64,000 nucleotides of DNA, taken from Alphaproteobacteria bacterium (GTDB lineage Bacteria; Pseudomonadota; Alphaproteobacteria; UBA8366; Aestuariispiraceae). A program made the position numbers and the translations under genes. The DNA is taken from NCBI GenBank assembly GCA_030065235.1, contig JASJDC010000003.1:124001-188000 (forward strand), in the 5' to 3' direction. The notes beneath the pieces are model-generated. The model had not been told where the DNA came from and made no database searches. It saw only the letters and a program-made list of their open reading frames with translations. Shown here one piece after another: positions 1 to 9,405 of this stretch. How positions within the stretch are numbered: position 1 is the stretch's first letter; every line of letters starts with the position of its first letter.

Positions 1-145
1 ACTTTTTGGAAAAGCAAATTCATCCTCTTGGCCGGTCTGCCCGCCCCTAGGTCATTGCACAGGTTGAGCAGCGTACTGAGGGCGGGTAAGTGAGTCTAGT
101 CCGGCGGGCGATGCGCGCGTTTCGGTCGGTCCGCAGCGCCTCGCC

Positions 146-173
146 TTGACAGGGGGCGGCCCGAGGGTAGGGT
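146..173 (+). promoter_or_regulatory. Candidate sigma-70 promoter for malate synthase G
   Basis: A perfect -35 hexamer TTGACA (146-151) is followed after 16 bp by TAGGGT (168-173), a weak -10. The placement about 40 bp ahead of the malate synthase start fits a promoter. The -10 is poor and the flanking DNA is GC-rich, so this is a suggestion only. Confidence 0.4.
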
Positions 174-210
174 CTCGCCGCCAATCAGCGGAACGAGCAC
201 TGGGGTGACA

Positions 211-2379
211 ATGACCGACGGCTATAGCGAACGATCAGACCTGCGGGTCTCAAGCCTGCTCGCGGATTTCATCGAGCATGACGTTCTGCCTGGGACCGAC
301 GTTTCGGCGGCGGATTTCTGGTCCGGCCTGTCGGCGCTGATCCATGAGTTCGGCCCGCGCAATCAGGCGCTGCTGGACAAGCGCGCCGATCTGCAGGCGA
401 AGATCAGCGCCTGGCACCGCGCTCGGCTGGGTCAGCCGCACGATCACGCCGCCTATAAGGCGTTCCTTGAGGGGATCGGGTACCTCTTGCCGGAGGGGGA
501 CGCGTTCGAGGTTGAAACCGCCCATGTCGACGCCGAAATCGCACATCAGCCGGGACCGCAACTTGTCGTGCCGGTCACCAACGCGCGCTATGCGTTGAAT
601 GCGGCGAACGCACGCTGGGGCAGTCTGTATGACGCCTTCTACGGCACCGACGCGTTGGGCGCGGCGCCGAAGCCGGGTCCGTATGACCGTGGGCGGGGCG
701 CCCGCGTCGTCGCCCGGGCGCGGGTGTTTCTCGACCAGGCCTTCCCGATTGAAGGGGTCAGCCACGCTGATGCACGTCGCTACTACGTGCATGGCGGACA
801 GCTTCTCATCGACGATCAGCCGTTGTCTGAGCCGGAGAAGTTCGTCGGCTATCGCGGCGATCCGCGCGCGCCAGAGGCGGTGATGCTGCGCAATAACGGT
901 TTGCATGTCTGGCTGGTCTTCGACCGGGCGCATCCGATCGGCGCGCGCGATCAGGCCGGCCTTGCGGACGTCCGTTTAGAAAGCGCGATCTCCGCCATCA
1001 TGGATTGCGAAGATTCGGTCGCCTGCGTCGACGCCGAGGATAAGGTGCTGGCCTATCGCAACTGGCTTGGCTTGATGAAGGGCGATCTTGAGGAGAGCTT
1101 CGAGAAGGGCGGCCAAACCGTCACCCGTCGGCTTAGCCCGGATATCGACTATATCCGACCGGACGGGACGGACGGGAGCGCGGGCGGCGCTTTGAAGGGG
1201 CGCGCCCTGATGCTGGTCCGCAATGTCGGCCACCTAATGCGCAACCCGGCGATCCTCGACCGCGGCGGCCAAGAGGTCTTCGAGGGGCTGATGGACGCGA
1301 TGGTCACCGCGCTGATCGCCAAACACGATCTCGCGAAGACCGAGGGGCCGCGCAACTCGACCGAAGGCTCGGTCTATGTCGTTAAGCCGAAAATGCATGG
1401 TCCCGAAGAGGTTGCGTTTGCTGACGAGGTCTTCACGCATGTAGAAAACGCCCTTGGGTTGCCGCGCTATACGGTGAAGTTGGGGATTATGGACGAGGAG
1501 CGTCGCACCTCAATCAACCTGAAGGAATGCATCCGGGCGGCGAAACACCGTGTCGCTTTCATCAATACCGGTTTCCTGGATCGGACCGGGGACGAGATCC
1601 ACACCTCGATGGAGGCCGGCCCATTCAGCCGCAAGGACTTCATCAAGCGTAAGGGCTGGATCGCCGCCTACGAAAACCAGAATGTCGATATCGGCCTGGA
1701 ATGCGGCCTGTCCGGAAAGGCGCAGATCGGCAAGGGTATGTGGGCGATGCCGGACAAGATGGCCGCGATGCTGGAAGCCAAGATCGAGCATCCGAAGGCC
1801 GGGGCCACCTGCGCCTGGGTGCCCAGCCCGACGGCGGCGACCCTGCACGCGCTGCATTATCATCAGGTCGATGTCCTGTCGGTTCAGGCGGCGTTGAAGA
1901 AAGGCGGGCGCCGGGCCTATGTGGACTCGGTCCTGGAGATCCCGGTCGCGAGTTTCCAGAAATGGTCCGATCCGATGATCCGGCGCGAGGTCGAAAACAA
2001 TGCGCAAGGCATTCTCGGCTATGTGGTGCGCTGGATCGACCAGGGCGTCGGCTGTTCGAAAGTGCCGGACATCAACGATGTCGGCCTGATGGAGGACCGC
2101 GCCACCTGCCGCATCTCGGCGCAGCATATCGCCAACTGGCTCCATCATGGCGTGATCGGCGCCGGTGAGGTGAACGACATTCTGCGCAAGATGGCTGAGA
2201 TCGTCGACCGGCAGAACGCCGACGATCCGTCTTACAAGCCGATGGCGCCCGACTTTGACGGCGTGGCGTTCCAGGCCGCCAGCGATCTGATCTTCAAGGG
2301 CGTCGAGCAACCATCCGGCTATACCGAACCGCTTCTACACGCGCATCGCCTGACGGTGAAGGCGCAGCGCAATACGTAG
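211..2379 (+). CDS. glcB: Malate synthase G
   Basis: Condenses glyoxylate with acetyl-CoA to malate in the cytoplasm, closing the glyoxylate shunt. The 722-residue product matches the G-type length (about 720-730) rather than the shorter A-type. Recognisable blocks include [38 protein letters not shown] and [10 protein letters not shown], the last carrying the catalytic Asp region of the family. I prefer the ATG at 211 to the GTG at 205, because the GGGG at 202-205 sits at ribosome-binding distance from 211 and overlaps the GTG. The gene stands alone; the next gene converges on it. No isocitrate lyase is in this window. Confidence 0.95.
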   Translation: MTDGYSERSDLRVSSLLADFIEHDVLPGTDVSAADFWSGLSALIHEFGPRNQALLDKRADLQAKISAWHRARLGQPHDHAAYKAFLEGIGYLLPEGDAFEVETAHVDAEIAHQPGPQLVVPVTNARYALNAANARWGSLYDAFYGTDALGAAPKPGPYDRGRGARVVARARVFLDQAFPIEGVSHADARRYYVHGGQLLIDDQPLSEPEKFVGYRGDPRAPEAVMLRNNGLHVWLVFDRAHPIGARDQAGLADVRLESAISAIMDCEDSVACVDAEDKVLAYRNWLGLMKGDLEESFEKGGQTVTRRLSPDIDYIRPDGTDGSAGGALKGRALMLVRNVGHLMRNPAILDRGGQEVFEGLMDAMVTALIAKHDLAKTEGPRNSTEGSVYVVKPKMHGPEEVAFADEVFTHVENALGLPRYTVKLGIMDEERRTSINLKECIRAAKHRVAFINTGFLDRTGDEIHTSMEAGPFSRKDFIKRKGWIAAYENQNVDIGLECGLSGKAQIGKGMWAMPDKMAAMLEAKIEHPKAGATCAWVPSPTAATLHALHYHQVDVLSVQAALKKGGRRAYVDSVLEIPVASFQKWSDPMIRREVENNAQGILGYVVRWIDQGVGCSKVPDINDVGLMEDRATCRISAQHIANWLHHGVIGAGEVNDILRKMAEIVDRQNADDPSYKPMAPDFDGVAFQAASDLIFKGVEQPSGYTEPLLHAHRLTVKAQRNT

Positions 2380-2435
2380 CTAACCGTCTTCAGTCAGTGA
2401 GCATGGCGTACTGCGGCGGCGGAGCGGCGCTAGGC

Positions 2436-2831
2436 TCAAGAAACTTGACCGTTGCGGTCATTTTGTTCGGCCCGGTCAAGCAAATCGCGGACGGCCTGTG
2501 TCAGATGAGCGTATTGCTCGGCGTTGGTGTCGCCGAAAGCCTCGTCCCGATTGCTGGGCATGTCCTCGTACTGGATCGGCGCATCGAACTGGCTTTCGGT
2601 GAAGTCCCACCGTCGCCCGTCGATGACATTGTAGAAATGCCAGATGTCTCGATAAGGCGTTTTCAGAATATCGCCGCCAAGCAAGTCATGCGCGACCAAA
2701 GCTGTGACGCCGCAATGACCGGCGGCCGGATTGTCGGCGCGCCAAAGCGAGCTTGATTTCAGGCTCCATGCTGTTGGAAGCACGGACAATAGATCCGCAA
2801 TGCTTGCCTGAAGAGTTGTATCTTTGCTCAT
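2436..2831 (-). CDS. YunG-family protein
   Basis: A 131-residue cytoplasmic protein resembling the small YunG family named after a Bacillus protein of unknown function. The visible block is a Cys in GHCGVTA about 40 residues in, then ILKTPYRDIWHFYN and DGRRWDFTESQFD. A Cys-then-His order is compatible with a cysteine-peptidase-like fold, but that is inference. There is no signal peptide or membrane segment. It converges on glcB with 56 bp between and is separated by 100 bp from the upstream FrhB-like gene. Its codon use looks slightly less GC-rich than its neighbours. Confidence 0.65.
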   Translation of the reverse strand: MSKDTTLQASIADLLSVLPTAWSLKSSSLWRADNPAAGHCGVTALVAHDLLGGDILKTPYRDIWHFYNVIDGRRWDFTESQFDAPIQYEDMPSNRDEAFGDTNAEQYAHLTQAVRDLLDRAEQNDRNGQVS

Positions 2832-2931
2832 ACCCGATCTCGCGGCCGCCGCGGCCCAGCTAGAATTCTGACCGTGTTCTAATGCGCCTGAGGCGCCGTC
2901 ACAAGATCGGCCTATTCTGGGGTCTCCGCCT

Positions 2932-4149
2932 CTATCGTCTATTGGGGTCCACTTCCCGCTCTCCCGACCCGGCGGTCAGTCCGTAAGGCGCGACCAGGTC
3001 CCAGACATGGTTGGGGATCATCGCCTTCATTCGGCGCGGATAGGCACGGCGTAGGTGCAGCACGGTTTCGGCAGCCTTCATCTCCAAACGGGCGCGGGCG
3101 AATTCCAGGCCGCGCGGGCCGATTCTAGGCTGCAGCCAGGCGACCAACGGGCGCAGCCATTTCGGCATGCGGCGCAATGGCAGGCCGCCGGCGGCGCGTT
3201 CCGTATTGGCAATGAAACCCTTCACCGCCGCCGCCCGCTTCCCGGCCTGACCGGGCGGCGCGACGATGACCTCCTGTCCGAGCGTCGCCAGCAGTTCCTC
3301 GCCCCGCGTATTGCGGACAATCAGCCATTGGTCGCCGTCGCCGCCCATATAACCGACCGTGATATCCGCCAGGCTGTTGGTGTAATCGACACAGGTGCGG
3401 CAGGTCAGCGGGAAGAAATCGCTCGGCAGATCGCTGATCGGCAGTTTCAGGAAGGGGATTTCCCGTTTGCTGCCATCCTCGAAGCGCAGCTCCACCTGAT
3501 AGTCCGCGCGGAATTCAAGATAGGTGATCGTTTCTGGACGGTCCGAGAGCAGGGCGAGGAACTTGTGGAAATTCTCAGTCGTCGTGTTATCCGAACATGG
3601 CGTACCGATGACATAGAGTCGGTCGAAACCCAATTCCTTTTCAAGCGCGCGCAACGCGTATATCTGGCAGGGGATGCCGATCACCGCCAAGCGCCTGTGT
3701 CCCGCGGCCAACGCTGGTTCGAGCAAGGCCAGCAGCGGCGCATAGCCCATGCGCATGCCCCGGGCGCGCGCCATGTCCTCCGGCTTGGTGATCAACAGCG
3801 GCTCCGGGCGCCAACGATCTTCTGCGCTGGGTCCCACGGTCAGGACCGCGTCCACCGTCCCTTGTTCGAGCAGCCGTTGTCCGATCCGGGTCGCGATCCC
3901 GGTCCATTGCGCGCCTTCAAGCGGCGGGTTCAGGCGCGCTTGCAGCATCCTGCGCGTCGGCCCGAAGAAACGCTCGTCGGACTCGCCGCCCAACCGCGTG
4001 CGGCCGTGGACCTGCGCCTCCAGTCCCGGATAGTCCGGCGCGATGAACTGACAGGCGCGGCCGCAGCGCTTCGGATCCGCCGTCCGGGAAATCCCGCAAT
4101 CCGTGCAGAGCGAGCGGTGTGGCGCGTCCGGCGCGATTGTGTCGCTCAC
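2932..4149 (-). CDS. FrhB/HCAR-type iron-sulfur flavoprotein (F420 hydrogenase beta-subunit family)
   Basis: A 405-residue protein of the coenzyme F420 hydrogenase/dehydrogenase beta-subunit family, which includes FrhB, plant 7-hydroxymethyl chlorophyll a reductase and the divinyl reductase BciB. The N-terminus carries a Cys cluster (CTDCG, then two Cys within about 18 residues). The central part has IGIPCQIYALR, GTPCSDNTTTENFHKF and LTCRTCVDYTN, typical cluster- and flavin-binding blocks. The GTG start lies 4 bp after the stop of the CaiD-like hydratase, so it is probably the last gene of that operon. That suggests a role as a reductase partner for CoA-ester chemistry, but the substrate and electron donor cannot be read from the sequence. 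Confidence 0.75.
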   Translation of the reverse strand: MSDTIAPDAPHRSLCTDCGISRTADPKRCGRACQFIAPDYPGLEAQVHGRTRLGGESDERFFGPTRRMLQARLNPPLEGAQWTGIATRIGQRLLEQGTVDAVLTVGPSAEDRWRPEPLLITKPEDMARARGMRMGYAPLLALLEPALAAGHRRLAVIGIPCQIYALRALEKELGFDRLYVIGTPCSDNTTTENFHKFLALLSDRPETITYLEFRADYQVELRFEDGSKREIPFLKLPISDLPSDFFPLTCRTCVDYTNSLADITVGYMGGDGDQWLIVRNTRGEELLATLGQEVIVAPPGQAGKRAAAVKGFIANTERAAGGLPLRRMPKWLRPLVAWLQPRIGPRGLEFARARLEMKAAETVLHLRRAYPRRMKAMIPNHVWDLVAPYGLTAGSGEREVDPNRR

Positions 4150-4153
4150 AGCG

Positions 4154-4948
4154 TCACTTTCCTCTCCAGACCGGTTCGCGTTTTTCGGCGAAGGCGCGGG
4201 CGCCTTCCAACTGATCCTCGGACCGGTAGAGCCGCTCCACGGTTTCGAACTGACTGCGGGTGATCTTATTGAGCGCGTCCTGAAATTTCATATCTTCCGC
4301 CTCGCGCACCACTTCCTTAATCGCCGCGTAGACCAGAGGCGGGCCGGACGCTAAATGGGCGGCAAGGGCGCGCGCTTCCGGCATCAGGTTAGCCGGCTTG
4401 TGGATCCGGTTTATTAGACCCCAGCGCGCCGCCTCTTCTGCGTCGAGCCAGCGCCCGGTCAGCAGCATCTCCATGGCGATATGATAGGGGATGCGCTTCG
4501 GCAGTTTGATCGAGGCGGCGTCAGCCACTGTGCCGGAACGAATTTCCGGCAGGGCGAAGGTCGCCGTGTCCGACGCCAGAATGATGTCCGCGGAAAGCGC
4601 GAGCTCCAAGCCGCCGCCGCAGCAAATCCCATTCACCGCCGCAATGACCGGTTTGTTCAGGCCGCGCAATTCCTGCAGCCCGCCGAAACCGCCGACGCCA
4701 TAATCCCCATCGACCGCGTCGCCCTCGGCGGCGGCTTTCAGATCCCAGCCGGGGCAGAAGAACTTGTCGCCAGCGCCGGTGACGATCGCGACCAGGAGCT
4801 CCGCATCGTCGCGGAACTCGGTGAAGACCTGCCCCATGATCCGGCTGGTCGCCAGGTCGATGGCGTTGGCCTTGGGGCGGTTCAAGGTGACTTCCAAGAC
4901 CTTGCCGTCGCGGCGCGTCTCGATTGGGCCAGTCTCCGTATCGCTCAT
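4154..4948 (-). CDS. caiD: CaiD-like enoyl-CoA hydratase (crotonase family)
   Basis: A 264-residue crotonase-fold hydratase. It follows E. coli CaiD (crotonobetainyl-CoA hydratase) through the blocks RPKANAID, GWDLKAAAEG, KPVIAAVNG, ALPEIRSG and the C-terminal AFAEKREPVW. Both glutamates of the crotonase active site are present, one in LELAL and one in ALPEI. The usual GAGG loop after the second Glu reads DAAS here. The ATG overlaps the stop of the upstream acyl-CoA synthetase by 4 bp (ATGA). CaiD-like proteins are also annotated as general enoyl-CoA hydratases, so carnitine as substrate is plausible but unproven. caiB is not present. Confidence 0.8.
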   Translation of the reverse strand: MSDTETGPIETRRDGKVLEVTLNRPKANAIDLATSRIMGQVFTEFRDDAELLVAIVTGAGDKFFCPGWDLKAAAEGDAVDGDYGVGGFGGLQELRGLNKPVIAAVNGICCGGGLELALSADIILASDTATFALPEIRSGTVADAASIKLPKRIPYHIAMEMLLTGRWLDAEEAARWGLINRIHKPANLMPEARALAAHLASGPPLVYAAIKEVVREAEDMKFQDALNKITRSQFETVERLYRSEDQLEGARAFAEKREPVWRGK

Positions 4949-7047
4949 CTACACTCGCCTTGCCGTTGCGGGGCTTGAATGACCAGCGCGTCGGCGGCGA
5001 CCGCGCGGTCCGGCCCGCAGATCAGTGGGTTGATCTCGACCTCCGACACCGCGCCGATGTGGTCCTGAACGTAGGCTTGCACGGCTAACACCGCGGCGAC
5101 AATGGCCTGTTGGTCGACCGGCGGCGCGCCGCGATAGCCTTCCAGGATCGGCGCGATCTTCAAACGCCCCAGTGCGGTCATGATATCATCCTCGGCGACC
5201 GGCAACAGCAGATGCGTCTTGTCCCGCCAGATCTCCGTCCGGACCCCGCCGGCGCCGAGCGTCAGCAGATAACCGTGGGCCGGGTCGAGGGTGACGCCGA
5301 TCAAGAGCTCCAACACGCCTTCCCCGATCATCTCCTCGATCAGGAACGGAGCGCCCGTCATTGCCTCCGCAGCCGCCCGAACCGCGTCTGCGTTGGTCAG
5401 GTTCAGGCGCACGGCCCCGCTTTCGGTCTTATGCGCTGCGCCTTCCTGTTTCAGGACGACCGGATAGCCTAGGCGCTCGGCGGCGGCGACCGCGCCATCG
5501 ACCGAGTCCGCGCGTTCCGATCGGGGGATCGCAACGCCTTGCGCCGCCAGAGCGGCCTTCGCCTGCGCCTCATTGAGCGGGAAGCCTCCTGGGGTCGGTG
5601 CGGGAAGCAGGATCGGCGCCGGCTGCACCCACGGCGCGCCCAACCAGGCGGCGGATTCGGCGGCGATTAAGGCCTCGGCCATGCCGCAGAGCGGCGCGAC
5701 GCAAGCCGCTGTCATCCGCGCGGCGACTTCTTCCGGCAGGTTTTCCGGCAGACTGACGACCAGCGCCGTTGGTACGCCGCTCTGTTCATACGCGTCGATC
5801 ACAGCTTTCAGGCCCGCCTCCCACGCCTGCGCGGAACAGCGGTCGGTCCGCGGCAGGTCCATCACGATCATCGCCAGCGCGAGATCGGCGCTCGCATCCA
5901 TCATCGCGGCGAACGCCGCCGCCATCGCCCTTCGGTCGTTCCAGATATAAGTGTGGTAGTCGAGCGGGTTGGCCAGCGCCACCATCGGGCCGAGGGCCGC
6001 GCGCAACCGTTTCTCCTGGCGCTTGGTGATCGGCGGATAGGTAAGAGCGCGGCTGACGGCGAGATCGGCCATCAAACTGGCCTCGCCGCCCGAACAGGAA
6101 AGTGAGGCGATCCGGTTCGATATCAGCGGTCCGCCGACATGCAGCAGCTTCAATGTCTCGAGAAACTCTGGCAGCGTAGCGATCCGCGCGATTCCCAGGC
6201 GTTCCAACAAAGCGGATCCCGCCGCGTCGTCGCCGGCCAAGGACGCGGTGTGCGAGATGGTCGCGCGCCGCGCTTGTTCCGAGCGTCCGATTTTCAGCGC
6301 GACAATGGTTTTGTCCAACCGGCGCGCGTCCGCCGCCAGAGTCTCGAAGGCGCGGACGTCGCCGATCCCCTCGATATAGAGGCCGAGGGCGGTGACACGC
6401 GGATCATCCAGCATCGCGCGCCCGATCTCAGCGATCCCGGTTTGCGCCTGATTGCCGCAAGTAACGACATAGGCCAAGGGCAGGCCGCGCCGCTGCATCG
6501 TAATGTTGAGGGCGATGTTGGAGGATTGGGCGACGATGGCCACGCCGCTCTCGACCCGGGCGCCGCCATGCTGGTCCGGCCAGAGCAGCGCGCCGTCGAG
6601 ATAGTTGATCAGCCCGTAGCAGTTGGGCCCGATGATGCGCATCTCCCCCGCCGCCTCGAGAAGAGCGTCGGTGAGGTCTGCGCCATCCTTAGCCTCCGCC
6701 CGCGCCTCGAGAAAGCCGGAGGCGAAACAGACCGCGCCGCCCGCGCCCCTCTTGCGAAGGCTCCTGACCACCTCAATGGTGGCGTGCCGGTTGACCCCGA
6801 TGAAGGCGGCGTCTGGCGCGGCCGGCAGGGACTCGACCGTCGCAAAGGCGGCGCGGCCTTGGATTTTTCGGCGCGTGGGATGAACCGGCCAGATCGGACC
6901 CGAAAACCCGATCTTTTCGCACTGATCGATCACATTCTCGCACCAGGCGCCGCCGCCGATCACGGCGATCGATTTGGGCCGCAAGAGCCGATCGAGGGCG
7001 CCCGCCACCGTCGGCGCCCTAGGCCCCGAGCGGGCGCAAGAGCTCAC
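4945..7047 (-). CDS. NDP-forming acyl-CoA synthetase (acetate-CoA ligase family)
   Basis: A 700-residue fused NDP-forming acyl-CoA synthetase. The N-terminal CoA-binding domain contains LLRPKSIAVIGGGAW. A ligase domain follows with ISHTASLAGDD, whose His is the phospho-carrier of the family, and the C-terminal ATP-grasp half starts near residue 490 (PVVLKQEGAAHKTESGAV). It activates a carboxylic acid to its CoA ester using ATP with release of ADP and phosphate. The GTG start at 7047 overlaps the dehydrogenase by 29 bp; another GTG lies inside, near 7008, just before the conserved domain, so the start is unsettled. It takes the place an AMP-forming CaiC ligase has in enteric carnitine operons. 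Confidence 0.85.
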   Translation of the reverse strand: MSSCARSGPRAPTVAGALDRLLRPKSIAVIGGGAWCENVIDQCEKIGFSGPIWPVHPTRRKIQGRAAFATVESLPAAPDAAFIGVNRHATIEVVRSLRKRGAGGAVCFASGFLEARAEAKDGADLTDALLEAAGEMRIIGPNCYGLINYLDGALLWPDQHGGARVESGVAIVAQSSNIALNITMQRRGLPLAYVVTCGNQAQTGIAEIGRAMLDDPRVTALGLYIEGIGDVRAFETLAADARRLDKTIVALKIGRSEQARRATISHTASLAGDDAAGSALLERLGIARIATLPEFLETLKLLHVGGPLISNRIASLSCSGGEASLMADLAVSRALTYPPITKRQEKRLRAALGPMVALANPLDYHTYIWNDRRAMAAAFAAMMDASADLALAMIVMDLPRTDRCSAQAWEAGLKAVIDAYEQSGVPTALVVSLPENLPEEVAARMTAACVAPLCGMAEALIAAESAAWLGAPWVQPAPILLPAPTPGGFPLNEAQAKAALAAQGVAIPRSERADSVDGAVAAAERLGYPVVLKQEGAAHKTESGAVRLNLTNADAVRAAAEAMTGAPFLIEEMIGEGVLELLIGVTLDPAHGYLLTLGAGGVRTEIWRDKTHLLLPVAEDDIMTALGRLKIAPILEGYRGAPPVDQQAIVAAVLAVQAYVQDHIGAVSEVEINPLICGPDRAVAADALVIQAPQRQGECR

Positions 7048-8179
7048 GGCTGATGATGTGGCGCTGGATCTCCGAGGTGCCGTCCCAGATTCGCTCGACC
7101 CGCGCGTCGCGCCAGAAGCGCTCGATCGGGAAATCGTCCATCAGGCCCATGCCGCCGAAAATTTGCAGCGTCGCGTCGGTGACGCGCGCCAGCATCTCGG
7201 AGGCGTAGAGTTTGGCGCTGGCGATCTCGCGGTTCGCGGGCAGGCCCTGATCCAAGCGCCAGGCGGCGGCCAAGGTCAGCCAGTCAGCCGCGTCGATCTC
7301 GGTAATCATGTCGGCCAGTTGGAAACTCACCCCTTGGAACTTGCCGATCTGCTGGCCGAACTGTTTTCTTTCAGAGGCGTAGTTGAGACCCAGATCGAAG
7401 CAGCGTCGGGCGCGGCCGACGCTCATCGCCGCAACCGTAATGCGGGTCGCATACAACCATTCGTTCATCACGGCGAAGCCGCCATCGACGTCGCCCAGCA
7501 CCTGTTCTTTCGGCAGGCGGCACTCCTCGAAATACAGGATCTTGTTCGTGTAGCCGCGGTGCGAGACAGAGTTGTATCCGTCCCGGACCTCAAAACCGGG
7601 CGTCCCGCGATCGACGAGAAAGGCGGTGATGCGTTTCTTGGGCCCCTTGTCGGTCTCATCGACCCCGGTCGCGACGAAGACGATGAAAAAATCCGCATGC
7701 TCGGCGCCGGAGATAAAGTGTTTCGAGCCGTTGACGATCCAGTCGGCCCCGTCCGGAAGCGCCGTACATTTCATCCCGCGCACGTCTGAGCCCGCATCCG
7801 GCTCGGTCATCGCCAGTGCGTCCATCCGCTCGCCGCGCACTGCGGGCAAGAGGTAGCGTTCGCGCTGGTCGCCTTCGCAGGCCATCAGGATGTTTTGCGG
7901 CCGTCCGAAGAAATGCGTCAGCGCCATCGACCCTTGGCCCAATTCGCGCTCGACCAGGGCGAAATCGAGATGCGACAGGCCGGCGCCGCCGACCGTTTCG
8001 GGGAAATTGCAGGCGTAAAAGCCCAGCTCCAGCGTCTTGCGCTTGATCTCGTCCGCGATTTCCTGCGGGACCGCGCCGGTGCGTTCGACCAGCGCCTCAT
8101 GCGGATAGATCTCGTTCTCGACGAAACTGCGCACCGTCGAGACGATCATCTCCTGCTCTTCGCTGAGACCGAATTGCAT
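7019..8179 (-). CDS. Acyl-CoA dehydrogenase, CaiA-like context
   Basis: A 386-residue FAD-dependent acyl-CoA dehydrogenase with the standard three-part fold: MTEPDAGSDV in the middle domain, QIFGGMGLM and RFWRDARVERIW near the C-terminus. In medium- and short-chain members the base is the Glu of IYEGT; here the equivalent reads IWDGT, so residue 366 is Asp. It is first in an operon with the NDP-forming synthetase, the CaiD-like hydratase and the FrhB-like protein. It could oxidise an acyl-CoA or, like CaiA, work in the reductive direction. Overall similarity looks nearer to general acyl-CoA dehydrogenases than to CaiA, so the substrate is unknown. Confidence 0.85.
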   Translation of the reverse strand: MQFGLSEEQEMIVSTVRSFVENEIYPHEALVERTGAVPQEIADEIKRKTLELGFYACNFPETVGGAGLSHLDFALVERELGQGSMALTHFFGRPQNILMACEGDQRERYLLPAVRGERMDALAMTEPDAGSDVRGMKCTALPDGADWIVNGSKHFISGAEHADFFIVFVATGVDETDKGPKKRITAFLVDRGTPGFEVRDGYNSVSHRGYTNKILYFEECRLPKEQVLGDVDGGFAVMNEWLYATRITVAAMSVGRARRCFDLGLNYASERKQFGQQIGKFQGVSFQLADMITEIDAADWLTLAAAWRLDQGLPANREIASAKLYASEMLARVTDATLQIFGGMGLMDDFPIERFWRDARVERIWDGTSEIQRHIISRELLRPLGA

Positions 8180-8285
8180 CGCCGCTTCTCCCCGGACTGC
8201 TTACGGCGATCTTGTCCCCTTAAGGCATGATGCGCGACCGGAAAAAGCGACAGGCTTGGGCGCTCCAGCGACTTGGGCGGAGGCG

Positions 8286-9404
8286 TCAGCCGTCGGGATT
8301 GGGGCGCGGTTTGCCGACGGCGCCCCGGTCGAAGGCGATGGATTTGATAAGGCAATAAACGGCCTGGTCCGTGCGAAGGCCCAAGTCGGCGATGGCGTGG
8401 CGGGTGATCCGGGCGCGCAGCCTCTGGCCGCCAATATCGATCTTCAACTCGGCGAAAGCGGTCTTTGGCTCCGCAGCGATCTCGGTGATAACCCCGGTCA
8501 GGATATTTCGGATGCTGACGCCGCGCGGCCGCTCCGTCGCGACCGAAACGTCGCGCGCCCGAATGCGCAGCCGCACCGTCTCGCCGGGGATCAGATGCGC
8601 GGCGGGCGCGACGACCTGCTGGCCGGACACATCCAGCGTGGAGGTCAGATAGGTCAGGTTGTTGGATTGGACTTGGGCGGTAAGGACCACGCCGGCTTCG
8701 AAACGGCCAAGCTCCGGTCCCAGATCCAGGCGCTCGAAGATCTCGCTGACCGGACCCTCGGCGGTGATCTTGCCCTCGGACAGCACCATCACGCGGTCGG
8801 CCAGGCGCGACACCTCGGCGATGTCGTGGCTGACATAAATGATCGGCGCGCGGAAGGACGTCGCCAGTTCCTGCAAATAGGGCAGGATTTCTTCCTTGGC
8901 CCGGCGGTCGAGCGCCGCCAAAGGCTCGTCCATCAACAGGACCGACGGCTGGGACAGCAAGGCGCGACCCAACGCCACCCGCTGCCGCTCTCCGCCTGAA
9001 AGGGTTGCGGGCGACCGGTCCAACAGCTTCGGCAAGGCGAGCGTCTCGATCACTTGATCGCGGTCAATCCTGTGGCCGCCTTTGGTCCGGTTGCGGCGGC
9101 GCCAGGCGTAATCCAAGTTGCCGGCGACGCTGAGATGCGGAAACAGGCTGGCTTCCTGGAAAACATAGCCGACGGGCCGCTTGTGGGCCGGTCTAAACCG
9201 GCGCTTGGCGTCGTCCTGCCAAGTCGCGCCCCCCACTTGCACCCAACCCGACAAGCGCCGAAGCCCTGCCAACGCGCGCAGAACCGTCGTCTTGCCGCTG
9301 CCCGAAGCCCCGAACAGAGCGGTGACGCCCGACGGCGCCGTCGACATCGCCAGATCGATCTTCAGGGCGCCGACCGACCCTCTCAAAGCGGCGTCGATGC
9401 TCAC
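8286..9404 (-). CDS. modC: Molybdate ABC transporter ATP-binding protein ModC
   Basis: The 372-residue ATPase of the molybdate importer. It shows Walker A (GASGSGKTT), the signature LSGGERQRVALGRAL, Walker B (VLLMDEPLAALD) and the switch His in YVSHDIAEV. The last third, from about residue 290, is the molybdate-binding MOP/TOBE domain (LRIRARDVSVATERP), which separates it from generic ABC ATPases. It starts at a GTG with one base between it and the modB stop, so the two are almost certainly co-translated. Confidence 0.95.
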   Translation of the reverse strand: MSIDAALRGSVGALKIDLAMSTAPSGVTALFGASGSGKTTVLRALAGLRRLSGWVQVGGATWQDDAKRRFRPAHKRPVGYVFQEASLFPHLSVAGNLDYAWRRRNRTKGGHRIDRDQVIETLALPKLLDRSPATLSGGERQRVALGRALLSQPSVLLMDEPLAALDRRAKEEILPYLQELATSFRAPIIYVSHDIAEVSRLADRVMVLSEGKITAEGPVSEIFERLDLGPELGRFEAGVVLTAQVQSNNLTYLTSTLDVSGQQVVAPAAHLIPGETVRLRIRARDVSVATERPRGVSIRNILTGVITEIAAEPKTAFAELKIDIGGQRLRARITRHAIADLGLRTDQAVYCLIKSIAFDRGAVGKPRPNPDG

Positions 9405-9405
9405 C

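Noticed and set aside
3055-4263. 402-codon open frame on the plus strand
   Set aside because: Antisense to the FrhB-like gene, which has clear Cys motifs; the opposite frame has none.
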